64,000 nt of DNA from assembly GCF_036013745.1 (NCBI RefSeq), contig NZ_CP107880.1, forward strand, positions 9,114,001 through 9,178,000, written 5' to 3'. Shown here piece by piece: positions 16,866 to 25,600 of the stretch. Position 1 is the first letter of the stretch. Each line of letters starts with the position of its first letter. The position numbers and the translations under genes were made by a program. The notes below the pieces were generated by a model that did no database searches, was not told where the DNA came from, and worked only from the letters and a program-made list of their open reading frames with translations. The stretch comes from Streptomyces sp. NBC_00483 (GTDB lineage Bacteria; Actinomycetota; Actinomycetes; Streptomycetales; Streptomycetaceae).

Positions 16866-17618
16866 TCACTCCGCGGAGGCGGCGAGCCATGCCACGGCCT
16901 GGTGGAACAGCCGCTGGTAGCCCTTCCACTCGAGGAACTCGGTCGGGGCCCAGTGCGGCGAGATGTCCGAGGCGAACGCCAGGGTGCGGCCGGCGCCGAC
17001 GGTGCGTACGGCGAGCAGCGGACGCGATTCGACGGTGGCGAGCACGGTGGCGTCGGGCCGGGCGACGAGGCGCTGGTAGCCGAGCAGGATCGGCCACTGG
17101 GCGTCGAGTCCTGCGGTGACCTCGTGGTCGGCGTCGGTGAGCTCGCCGTTGACACCTTCCGGGCACTCGACCCGGTCGTCGTAGGGGTAGATCTCGACCG
17201 GCAGGACCTCCTCGACGGCGGTGCCGTGGAAGTTGGCCTTGCCCTGGAAGCCCTGGAAGCTGAGGTAGCCACCGGCCATGGCCAGGCCGCCGCCCTTGCC
17301 GACCCACTCGGCGAGCAGCTTGAGGCGGTTGGGGAAGGGCCGGCCCTGGGCGAAGACCTGCGGAGGCAGCAGCAGCGAGTTCGCCCCGATGTCGGACAGG
17401 ATCACGACGTCGTAGGCGGCGAGCTTCTCCAGGGCCTCGGGAAAGTCGGTGGCCACGGCGTGGGAGGGCAGGTGGGTGACCGTGTGCCCCTCGGCCTCAA
17501 GGGCCTCGATGAGGGCGGTCGCGCCCGTCTCGTACTGAGCGTGCGGGAAGGCGTCGTAGCCCTTGAAATCGGTCGAGGCGTTGATCCAGGACTCGCCGGC
17601 GATGAGAACGCGCGCCAT
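16866..17618 (-). CDS. ThuA/glutamine-amidotransferase-like protein
   Basis: A 250-residue cytoplasmic protein of the class I glutamine-amidotransferase-like fold: VLIAGESWINASTDFKGYD at the start, YDVVILSDIGANSLLL, then the GKGGGLAMAGGYLSFQG turn where true amidotransferases carry the catalytic Cys; here the position is Ala-Gly-Gly, so classical glutaminase activity is unlikely. The ATG at 17616-17618 has AAGGAG five bases upstream; the longer frame reads into the LacI gene. Two LacI operators sit immediately upstream, so it is the first target of the divergent regulator. Confidence 0.83.
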   Translation of the reverse strand: MARVLIAGESWINASTDFKGYDAFPHAQYETGATALIEALEAEGHTVTHLPSHAVATDFPEALEKLAAYDVVILSDIGANSLLLPPQVFAQGRPFPNRLKLLAEWVGKGGGLAMAGGYLSFQGFQGKANFHGTAVEEVLPVEIYPYDDRVECPEGVNGELTDADHEVTAGLDAQWPILLGYQRLVARPDATVLATVESRPLLAVRTVGAGRTLAFASDISPHWAPTEFLEWKGYQRLFHQAVAWLAASAE

Positions 17619-17632
17619 GAGGGCTCCTTGCT

Positions 17633-17663
17633 TTGCGCAATGTTGTGCTTGTTGTTGCGCAAC
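17633..17663. promoter_or_regulatory. Two LacI-family operators (TTGCGCAA)
   Basis: TTGCGCAA at 17633-17640 and GTTGCGCAAC at 17654-17663 are palindromes with centres 22 bp apart, two helical turns. They sit 15-45 bp upstream of the ThuA-like gene and in the gap shared with lacI. The central CG is typical for LacI-family operators. Confidence 0.75.
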
Positions 17664-17748
17664 GCTAGGGACGGGTTTTCGTGAAGTCAATGGGGTAGCG
17701 GCAGGGAGTTGTGGATAGACTGGCGGGACGTGCAGAGAGGAAACCCGG

Positions 17749-18759
17749 GTGACTTTGACGAGCGTTGCGCAACATGCGCAAGTGTCGGTATCCACGGCGT
17801 CGCGCTATCTGCGCGGCCAGCTGAAGGTGAATCCCGAGACGGCCGCCAGAATCGACTCCGCCGTCCGCGAGCTCCGCTACGAGGTGCCCGCAGCCTCGTC
17901 CGAGGCCCCGAGCCCCCGGCGGAACCCGGTCATCGCGCTCGTCGTACCGGACCTGCTCAACCCGTTCTTCGCCGAGCTCGCCGAGGAGATCGCCGACAGG
18001 GCGGCCGCCAGTGACGTGGAACTGGTCGTCGGTGTCACCGGTCAGCAGGCGCGGCGCGAGGCGAGCGTCAGCGACCTCGTGGCCAAGTCCGACGCGATCG
18101 ACGGGATGATCTACGTCGGCATCCACCGCAGTAATCCCCGGCTGATCGCCGCGATCGACGCGGGGCTGCCGGTGGTCGTCCTCGACGAGGAGATCGCGGG
18201 CAGTTCCCAGGCCGACGCCATCTCCGTCGACAACTACAGCGGCGCCTACCAGGCGACGGCCTACCTCGCCCAGCTGGGCCACCGGCACATCGCCCACGTC
18301 GCCGGGCCCCCGGAGCTGTCCACCAGCCGCGACCGGTACCGCGGCTACCGGGACGCCATGGAGCACGCCGGACTGAGCGTCAGTGACGACCTCGTCCTGC
18401 ACGGCCCGTACACCGAACGCTTCGGGGCCAGTACGTTCCCCTACCTCGCCCGTGCCGACCAGTCGCCGACCGCGGTCTTCGTCGGCAGTGACATCGTCGC
18501 GGTCGGCATGCTCGCCAGCGCCGAACTCCACGGCCTGCGCATCCCCGAGGACCTCTCCGTGGTCGGCTGCGACGGGATCCGCGTCGGCGAATGGCTCCGC
18601 CCCAAACTCACCACCGTGCAGCAGCCCGTCGCGGAGCTGGCACGGACCGCGCTGGAAGTCGTCCAAGCGCGCATCGACAAGCCCGACAGTGAACGAGTGC
18701 AGCAGGTCCTCCCGCTGCACCTCGTCATCCGGGGATCGGCCGTACCGCCCCGAACCTGA
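17749..18759 (+). CDS. LacI-family transcriptional repressor
   Basis: A 336-residue repressor. The N-terminal helix-turn-helix reads SVAQHAQVSVSTASRYLRG, then a hinge, then a periplasmic-binding-protein-like sensor domain (about 60-330) with PDLLNPFFAELAEEI and the family motif VVGCDGIRVGEWLRPKLTTV. The GTG start follows AGAGGAAA. A third GTTGCGCAAC operator lies inside codons 6-9 of this gene, so autorepression is probable. Targets are inferred to be the divergent ThuA/transporter/phosphotriesterase genes and the M20 peptidase gene 13 bp downstream. Confidence 0.94.
   Translation: MTLTSVAQHAQVSVSTASRYLRGQLKVNPETAARIDSAVRELRYEVPAASSEAPSPRRNPVIALVVPDLLNPFFAELAEEIADRAAASDVELVVGVTGQQARREASVSDLVAKSDAIDGMIYVGIHRSNPRLIAAIDAGLPVVVLDEEIAGSSQADAISVDNYSGAYQATAYLAQLGHRHIAHVAGPPELSTSRDRYRGYRDAMEHAGLSVSDDLVLHGPYTERFGASTFPYLARADQSPTAVFVGSDIVAVGMLASAELHGLRIPEDLSVVGCDGIRVGEWLRPKLTTVQQPVAELARTALEVVQARIDKPDSERVQQVLPLHLVIRGSAVPPRT
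17764..17773. promoter_or_regulatory. Intragenic LacI operator
   Basis: GTTGCGCAAC occurs a third time within the 5' coding end of lacI, encoding Val-Ala-Gln of the recognition region, and is followed by the half-like ATGCGCAA. Its centre is 110 bp from the nearest upstream operator, a distance compatible with looping. Confidence 0.65.
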
Positions 18760-18772
18760 CAGGAGAAACCGC

Positions 18773-19885
18773 GTGCTCGACCCCGTGGCCCTCACCCAAC
18801 AGCTCGTCAGGCTGGACACCCGCGCGGGAAACGAGAAGCCCGCCGCGCAACTCCTCGCCCCACTCCTGCGCGAGGCGGGCTTCACGGTCCGCATCGAGGA
18901 GGGGGAGGAGGAACCGGAGCGGGCCAATCTCGTGGCCCGCACGGGAACCGGCACCCCCATCACCCTGACCGGTCACCTCGACACCGTCCCCGCCGACGCC
19001 TCGGGCTGGTCCTTCGACCCGCTGAGCGGAGACATCCGCGACGACCGGCTGCTCGGGCGCGGCAGCAGCGACATGAAGGCCGGTGTCGCCTGCATCCTCG
19101 CCGCCGCCATCGAGCACTCCGCCCGGCACGCGGACGCGAACGTGCAAGTGGTGCTCACCTTCGGTGAGGAGACCGGCTGCGACGGCGCGGCCCAACTCGA
19201 CGACCTGGCACCCAGCCCCGTCGTGCTCGTCGCCGAACCCACCGGAAACCAGGTCGTCCTGGGCCACAAGGGAGCGCTGTGGCTGCGCCTGACCGCGCAC
19301 GGCCGCAGCGCCCACGGCTCGCGGCCCGAACTCGGCGTCAACGCCCTCGCGGCCCTCGCCGGCGCGGCCACCCGCATCTATGACCACGACGGCTGGCCCA
19401 GCAGCGAGACGCACGGCGCGGCCACCGTCAACGTCGGCACATTCCACGCCGGTGTCCAGCCCAACCTCGTGCCCGATCACGCCGAGTTGATGCTGGACAT
19501 CAGGACGGTCCCGGGCTTCGCCTCCGGTGATGCGGTCTCGGCGATCCGCCAACTGGCGGGCCCGGACACGGACATCGACGCGGTCCTCGACCTCCCGAGC
19601 ATCGCCACCGACCCGGGCGACGGCCTGGTGAAGACCCTGACGGCCGCCCTGCACCCGACCGACACGGCCGAGACGACCGGGACGGATCGGGGCCCTCAAT
19701 ACGCCACGTACTTCACCGATGCGTCGGTCCTCACGGACAAACTGAGCTCACCGGTGGTGATCCTGTACGGGCCGGGCGACCCGGACCAGGCCCACGTCAC
19801 GGACGAGACCTGTTCCGTCTCCAACATCACGAGCGCCACCGAGGCGATGCTGAGGCTCTTGGAGACCTGGCGGGGTCTCGCCTGA
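18773..19885 (+). CDS. M20-family metallopeptidase/deacylase (ArgE/DapE-like)
   Basis: A 370-residue cytoplasmic amidohydrolase that cleaves N-acyl amino acids or small peptides using two zinc ions. Metal and catalytic motifs are GHLDTVP (His68, Asp70), RGSSDMKAG (Asp100) and TFGEETG (catalytic Glu pair 132/133), followed by the dimerisation lid domain (about 175-285) beginning GHKGALWLRL. The GTG start follows AGGAGA. It is 13 bp downstream of lacI and probably cotranscribed. Together with the lactonase/amidase-like enzyme and transporter it suggests uptake and deacylation of an acyl compound (inference). Confidence 0.92.
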   Translation: MLDPVALTQQLVRLDTRAGNEKPAAQLLAPLLREAGFTVRIEEGEEEPERANLVARTGTGTPITLTGHLDTVPADASGWSFDPLSGDIRDDRLLGRGSSDMKAGVACILAAAIEHSARHADANVQVVLTFGEETGCDGAAQLDDLAPSPVVLVAEPTGNQVVLGHKGALWLRLTAHGRSAHGSRPELGVNALAALAGAATRIYDHDGWPSSETHGAATVNVGTFHAGVQPNLVPDHAELMLDIRTVPGFASGDAVSAIRQLAGPDTDIDAVLDLPSIATDPGDGLVKTLTAALHPTDTAETTGTDRGPQYATYFTDASVLTDKLSSPVVILYGPGDPDQAHVTDETCSVSNITSATEAMLRLLETWRGLA

Positions 19886-19953
19886 CGCGCCGGCTCGGGA
19901 GCCCTCAGAGGTCTGGGGGCCGTCAGAGGTTGGGGGTCTCAGGTTCGGAGACC

Positions 19954-21048
19954 TCAGCTCTCCCGCGCCCTGGACGGCTCCTGTCCCGCCTTGTCGACGA
20001 CCGCGAAGTCCAGGATGGCCTCGCTCGACATGAGCGTGCCCTTCTTCCCGTACTGGGTGTCCTTGACGAGGTAGCTGCGCGAACCCAGGAACGTGAGGTC
20101 CTGGCGGTCGAAGACCCACTCGGTGCGGGTGTGGAACGTGGTGTCCTCGCGGGCGATGCCGACGCCGTGCCGGCCGATGGCGTCGTGGGCGGCGGGGGCC
20201 TTGGTGACGCCGGGGATCTTGGCGGCGGCCCGGTAGAGAGCGGCGGCGGCCTTCGGTGGAGTCACCCCGCCGAGAAGGCCTCCGATGCGTTCGAACACCG
20301 CCTGGTCGCGTTCCTGGTCGTCGGACTCGGGTGTCTTGGCGTACAGGAAGTGCAGCAGCTTGTCGGGGTCGGTGGGCAGGGACGCCAGCCAGTGGTAGGT
20401 GGGGCGGCCGAAGCCTTCCGGTGTGCCCTCGGTGTCGCCCAGTTGGGCATTGATGGGCAGGGTCTCGCCGTCCTCCTTGACGATCCCGAGCTTGCGCAGC
20501 GGCCCGGGGTCCTGGGCGACCCAGCTCTCGGACTCCTTCAGCGGCTCCATCACCGCCTTGCCACTGGTCAGGTCCGCACCCTGGTCCTTCTGTCGGGTGT
20601 AGGCGAACTGGTCGTCGCGGACGGTGAGTTCCTCGTTCTTCCCCGCGGCGTCGGAGATCTGGTCGAGGAGCGCGGCCGCGGGGCGTACGTCCCTGTTCGC
20701 CGTGGTGGTCGTCGTGGTGTCGTCGCCCGTGGTGAGGACGATGCTCGTGGTGAGGATTCCGGCGAGGGCGAGCGCCGTCACCGGTAGCAGGATGGCGGGG
20801 CGCAGCAGGCGTCGGGCGGAGAAGGCGGTACGGGCAGGCTGGGCGGGGGTGTCCGTGCGGTCGAGTTCGCGGTCGATGTGCTGCATCAGCTGTTCCTTGT
20901 GGTGAAGGTGCTGCGCATGGGGGAGGGGGTGACGGTCCGGGGCCGGCAGCAGCCGGGCGATCTCCGCGACGTCGGCGTCGGCACGTGCGTCTGCGCGTGT
21001 GTCGCCGGCGGTGCGCCGGTCCGCTCGTACGTCCTTGTTGGGGGTCAT
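19954..21048 (-). CDS. CU044_5270-family membrane protein, ECF sigma partner
   Basis: A 364-residue protein: cytoplasmic N-terminus of about 85 residues (EIARLLPAPDRHPLP, HHKEQLMQHIDREL), one membrane helix LLPVTALALAGILTTSIVL, a Thr-rich linker, and an extracytoplasmic domain of about 240 residues. This layout is the actinobacterial CU044_5270 family, usually encoded right after an ECF sigma gene. It is coupled to the sigma gene by a 4-bp overlap and is the likely membrane anti-sigma or signal receiver, although a zinc anti-sigma motif is not present. Confidence 0.88.
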   Translation of the reverse strand: MTPNKDVRADRRTAGDTRADARADADVAEIARLLPAPDRHPLPHAQHLHHKEQLMQHIDRELDRTDTPAQPARTAFSARRLLRPAILLPVTALALAGILTTSIVLTTGDDTTTTTTANRDVRPAAALLDQISDAAGKNEELTVRDDQFAYTRQKDQGADLTSGKAVMEPLKESESWVAQDPGPLRKLGIVKEDGETLPINAQLGDTEGTPEGFGRPTYHWLASLPTDPDKLLHFLYAKTPESDDQERDQAVFERIGGLLGGVTPPKAAAALYRAAAKIPGVTKAPAAHDAIGRHGVGIAREDTTFHTRTEWVFDRQDLTFLGSRSYLVKDTQYGKKGTLMSSEAILDFAVVDKAGQEPSRARES

Positions 21049-21680
21049 GCCGTCTCCTCCCGCACGGGCAGGGCCGCGAGTGCGGCTTCACCCTTCATCT
21101 CTCCGCGGTCCGCGCGCGGTTCCGGATTTTCCTGCGCCTCGTCCGTGAACCGGGCGAGCTTGGCGCGGGCCCGCGAAAGCCGGGAGCGCACGGTGCCGAC
21201 GGGGATGTCGAGCGCCTCCGCGGCCTGCTTGTAGTCGAGGCCGGACCACACGCACAGCGTGAGCACTTCCCGCTCCGGGCGCCGGAGTCGGTCGAGTGCG
21301 ACGTGTACGGCGGCCAGGCGCCGGGCATCGTCGACGCGCCCCGCGACCTCGGGAGCGAAGTCCTCGACCACGGGTGTCCGCCGCTGCCGGGCCAGGAACG
21401 CGACGCGGCGGCGCAGGCCCCGACGGGCGTTCTCCGCCTTGTGGGTGGCGATGCCCAGGAGCCAGGGGCGCAGTGATCCCCCCTCCTCGTGCAGCCGTTC
21501 CCGTACCCGCCAGGCGGTCAGGAACGTCTCCGACATGATGTCCTCGGCGCTCGTCCGGTCGCCGGTGAGCCACAGCGCGTGCTGGTGCACGGCGGCGGCC
21601 CACTGCTCGTACATCTCGGCGAACGCGTCGCGCTCACCGGCCCGTACGCGTCTGCGCAGATCGTTTTCTGAGTCCCTCAC
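21045..21680 (-). CDS. ECF-type RNA polymerase sigma factor
   Basis: A 211-residue sigma factor. Region 2 spans about 25-95 (FAEMYEQWAAAVHQHAL, SAEDIMSETFLTAWR), and region 4 spans about 125-180 (LDRLRRPEREVLTLCVWSGL, YKQAAEALDIPVGTVRSRL). The GTG start at 21678-21680 lies only 30 bp from a GGAAC (21710-21714 on this strand), a classical ECF -35 element, which would make the transcript nearly leaderless and self-activated (tentative). The coupled downstream membrane protein is the probable signal partner. Confidence 0.93.
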   Translation of the reverse strand: MRDSENDLRRRVRAGERDAFAEMYEQWAAAVHQHALWLTGDRTSAEDIMSETFLTAWRVRERLHEEGGSLRPWLLGIATHKAENARRGLRRRVAFLARQRRTPVVEDFAPEVAGRVDDARRLAAVHVALDRLRRPEREVLTLCVWSGLDYKQAAEALDIPVGTVRSRLSRARAKLARFTDEAQENPEPRADRGEMKGEAALAALPVREETA

Positions 21681-21709
21681 ACCGACTGTCTCTCCGCGGT
21701 CCCGGTGGA

Positions 21710-21714
21710 GTTCC
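21710..21714 (-). promoter_or_regulatory. Possible ECF -35 element (GGAAC)
   Basis: GGAAC on the minus strand, followed about 17 bases later by GAGAC, precedes the sigma gene start. This fits an autoregulated ECF promoter, but the spacing leaves almost no 5' leader, so confidence is low. Confidence 0.3.
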
Positions 21715-21987
21715 TGTGACCTGCGCCATGTCGACCTCCCCGTCCAGGGGGGGGGCGAGGAACAAGGCTAGCCCTGCGGCGGAAGCCAGCCGGAGGCCGG
21801 TGACCCGGGAGCGGAGTTCACCAAGTGACGACTGTCATGTCACGAACGTGTCCTGAACACGATCATGAAGCAACTGGGGCAACCGCACCGCTGTCTGAGG
21901 GGATAGAAAGCAACACGGGCGAACACCCGCCCCGTTCACTCGCCCGTCGCTCACCAGGAGCGACGGCCCCACGCGGAGGACACAAGA

Positions 21988-22473
21988 ATGCGCACTCGGA
22001 AGATCTCGGCACTGACGCTGACCGCAGTGGCCCTCGGACTGTCGCTGACGGCCTGCAACGGCAGCGGCGGCGCCGACAACTCCTCCTCCAGCGCGCCCTC
22101 CAGTGCGTCTTCCAGCGCATCTTCCAGTGCGTCTTCCTCCGTGAGCAGTTCGGCGGAGACCGCGAGCACCCCGCAGCCCGATGCGACGCAGGGCCAGTCG
22201 TCGGGGGCTCCCGCCGCCAAGTCCGACGCGAAGTGCACGGACCAGATCAACTACGCGGGTGACCCGCGCTCCAATGCCGAGATCAACTCCATCGGCGCGG
22301 ACACGGGTACGTGCCCCGAGCCCCAGAAGTCCGACAAGCCGTCGGGTACGCCGAAGGACCCCGACACGAAGTGCACGGACCAGATCAACTATGCCGGTGA
22401 CTCGCGCCCCAACGCGGAGATCAACTCCATCGGCGAGGAGACGGGCTACTGCCCGCCGGTCAAGCAGAACTGA
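21988..22473 (+). CDS. Secreted lipoprotein with an internal repeat
   Basis: A 161-residue lipoprotein. Signal peptide with lipobox LTAC (Cys23), then a Ser/Ala-rich tether (about 30-60) and two nearly identical 29-residue units, 82-110 and 128-156, each starting KCTDQINYAGD and containing NAEINSIG and a second Cys before Pro. Each unit has two Cys and could form one disulfide. No family is recognised. It would be anchored on the outer face of the membrane. It stands alone, 157 bp upstream of a secreted subtilase on the same strand. Confidence 0.85.
   Translation: MRTRKISALTLTAVALGLSLTACNGSGGADNSSSSAPSSASSSASSSASSSVSSSAETASTPQPDATQGQSSGAPAAKSDAKCTDQINYAGDPRSNAEINSIGADTGTCPEPQKSDKPSGTPKDPDTKCTDQINYAGDSRPNAEINSIGEETGYCPPVKQN
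22231..22455 (+). repeat. Duplicated 87-bp coding unit in the lipoprotein gene
   Basis: The DNA at 22231-22317 and 22369-22455 shares long identical runs such as AAGTGCACGGACCAGATCAA and GAGATCAACTCCATCGGCG, with mainly third-position differences. Protein identity stays high, so the duplication has been kept under selection. Confidence 0.85.
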
Positions 22474-22629
22474 ACGGCCTGAACGGACACGGTGAGCCGA
22501 GTGGCGGATAGGCGCCGTGGCGCCAACCCGCCACCGTAAAGCAAGTACCGCACGACGCACAGTAGTTGACACTCTTCCCAGCTCTCGGAGCGCACCCCGC
22601 ACCCGATGGTTCCAGGAGAAGAGGCAACT

Positions 22630-25600
22630 ATGGCAAGAGGTACCGCGCGACGCGGCGCGGCCCTGCTGTCGGCCGGGTTGGCGTTCGCGCTGCTGCCCGC
22701 CGTCGGTGCGCACGCCGAGCCGGACCACGTGAGACCCCAGTCCACGAAGGCCGCCCGCGCCGCTCACACCGTGACGCTGGTGACCGGGGACAAGGTGACC
22801 GTGACGGACATCGGCGGCGGGCAGCGGACCGTCGATGTCAAGAGGCCCCAGGGAGCCACCGGCCTCGTCCGTACGCAGGTCACCGACGGCAAGATACGTG
22901 TCGTGCCGGACGAGGCCGCCCCCTACCTCGCCTCGGGGAAGCTCGACACCCGGCTGTTCGACGTGAGCGGCCTCATCGAGCAGGGCCTCGCGGACACCAA
23001 GGCCGACGCCACCCCGCTGATCGTCACCTACGGCGGCAAGAGCGCGCGCGGCACCGCCGCCACGCCCAAGGGCGCCGACCGCACCCGCAAACTCGGCAGC
23101 ATCGGCGGCGCGGCCCTCGACGCCGACAAGGGGCGCACCTTCTGGAACGACCTGACCAGCAAGGGAAGTTACACCGACGGCATCGGCAAGGTGTGGCTCG
23201 ACGGCCTCGTCGAGGGCGACATGGAGGAGTCCAACGCCCAGATCGGCACCCCGAAGGCGTGGGAGGCGGGGCTCACCGGCAAGGGGGTGAAGGTCGCCGT
23301 CCTGGACACCGGGTACGACACCACGCACCCCGACCTCGCCTCCCGCGTGAGCGAGTCGAAGTCCTTCATCGAGGGGCAGGAGGTCGCCGACCGGGCGGGG
23401 CATGGCACGCATGTCACGTCGACCGTCGGTGGATCCGGCGCCGCGTCCGACGGCAAGGAGAAGGGCGTCGCGCCCGATGCCACGCTCGCCGTCGGCAAGG
23501 TGCTCAGCGACGAGGGCTATGGCACCGAGTCCGAGATCATCGCCGGTATGGAGTGGGCCGCCAAGGACATCAAGGCCAAGGTCGTCTCCATGAGCCTCGG
23601 CTCCGACACCGGCAGCGACGGCACCGACCCGATGGCCCAGGCCGTCAACTCCCTCACCACCGACACCGGCACGCTCTTCGTCATCGCCGCGGGCAACGCC
23701 TACAGCCCCGGCACCATCGGCGCGGTCGACGCGGACGACGAGCGGGCCTCGTTCTCCAGCCAGGGCCCGCGCCTCGGCGACGACGCCCTCAAGCCCGACC
23801 TCTCGGCCCCCGGCGTGGACATCCTCGCGGCCCGCTCCTCGCTGGTGGACGGCTCCGGCAGCTACACCACCATGAGCGGTACGTCGATGGCGACACCGCA
23901 CGTCGCCGGTGTCGCCGCCCTCCTCGCGCAGGCCCACCCCGACTGGACGGCCGCGCAGCTCAAGAACGCGCTGATGTCGTCGTCGAAGCAGCTCTCCGAC
24001 TCCGCGTACGCCATCGGCTCCGGCCGGGTCTCCGTCCCCGACGCGATCGCCGCGAAGGTCACCGCGACGGGCAGCGCCGACCTCGGTTCCTACCGCTGGC
24101 CGTACGACAGCAACAAGCCGGTCACCAAGACCCTCACCTACTCCAACTCCTCAGACCGTGCGGTGGAGTTGGAGCTCGCGGTACAAGGGGATCCCGACGG
24201 CGTTGCGACGCTCGCCGACTCAAAGCTGACCGTGCCCGCGCACGGCGCCGCCTCCACCACCGTCACCGGCGACGGCTCGAAGGCCGCCGTCGGCACCAAC
24301 AGTGGTCGGATCGTGGCCAGTTCGGGTGGCGTGGCCGTCGCGCACACCGCCTTCGGGCTGGTCAAGGAAGAGGAGCGGTACACGCTCACCGTCCACGTGA
24401 AGGACCGGGACGGCAAGCCGGCCGCGGCCGACATCATGTACCAGCGGCTCGCCAAGGACACACTGCCGCAGCCGGCCACGGTCGATGAGTCCGGCACGGT
24501 CAAGCTGCGGCTCCAGCCGGGGACGTACTATCTGGACTCGTTCCTTGACGTCCGCGGAGCCCACGGCAAGGACTCCCTCGGCGCGGCCTATCTGTCCGAC
24601 CCCGAGGTGAAGGTCGACGGAGACCGCGAGATCACGCTTGACGGCACCAAGCTGCGTGAGGTCGACACACGTGTCCCGAAGGACACCGACCCGCACCAGA
24701 CACTCGTGCAGTACGACCGCAAGGCGGGCGGCACCGACGTGTTCGGCATGGTGCTGCTGCCCATCAAGTACGACACGCTGTACGCACTGCCCACCCGCCC
24801 GGTGAGCGACGGCAGTTACGCGTATCGCACCACCTGGCGCGAGGCCCAGCCGCGCGTCACCGTTGACGGCGTCGACGAGGTGTGGGAGCAGCCCGGCTCC
24901 ACGCTCGTCGAGGGTGACAGCAGGCTCACGCTGGTGAACGCGGGTGCCGGTGCCCCCGCGGACTACACGGGCAAGAACGTGACCGGCAAGGGCGTCCTCG
25001 TGCACATCGACGGCACCCGCACCCCGGCGCAGATCGCGCAGGCCGCCCAGGACGCGGGAGCCAAGGCGCTGTTCCTCACGGACGACAACCCCGGCCGGCT
25101 GAACACCCTCTTCTACAACGACGACAACACGGACCGGCCGCTGCAGATCGCGAGTGTCACCAACGCCGACTTCGCGCGGCTGCTCACCAAGCAGAAGCAC
25201 GGTGAGCGCATCAGGATGACGGGCGTCGCCAACTCCACGTACTCCTACGACCTGTCGAAGGGCTACAAGGGCGCGATCCCGGACCGGAGCCTGCTCTTCG
25301 CGCCGGGCTCCAAGGACCTCGCCACCGTCGACACCACCTTCTACGGTGCGAAGAAGACCGCGGGCAGCGAGTTCCGCCACTCGGTCGACCCGTCCTTCGC
25401 GGTCGCGGGCGGGTTCCAGGAGCGGTACGACTTCCCGGGGCACCGCACCGACTACGTGTCGGTCGAGCCGGGCCAGAAGTGGCACGAGTCCGTGAACCTC
25501 GGTCCCCTGGAGGAGCGCAGCGGCCTGGTGTCCTACCGGCCGGGCAGGCACACCGAGTTGAACTGGTTCAAGCCCGTCTGGCACCCCTACGGTGGCAGCG

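Noticed and set aside
16866..17795. Longer start for the ThuA-like protein
   Set aside because: The extension covers the LacI operators and the start of lacI; the inner ATG has AAGGAG at ideal distance.
19901..19938. Imperfect direct repeat (CTCAGAGGTCTGGGGG and GTCAGAGGTTGGGGG) after the M20 gene
   Set aside because: It is short and imperfect and lies in a 68-bp convergent gap; no function is suggested.
21835..23937. Very long minus-strand open frame (about 700 codons) opposite the lipoprotein and subtilase
   Set aside because: It is antisense to two well-supported genes, has no ribosome site or family motif, and arises from the GC-rich codon pattern.
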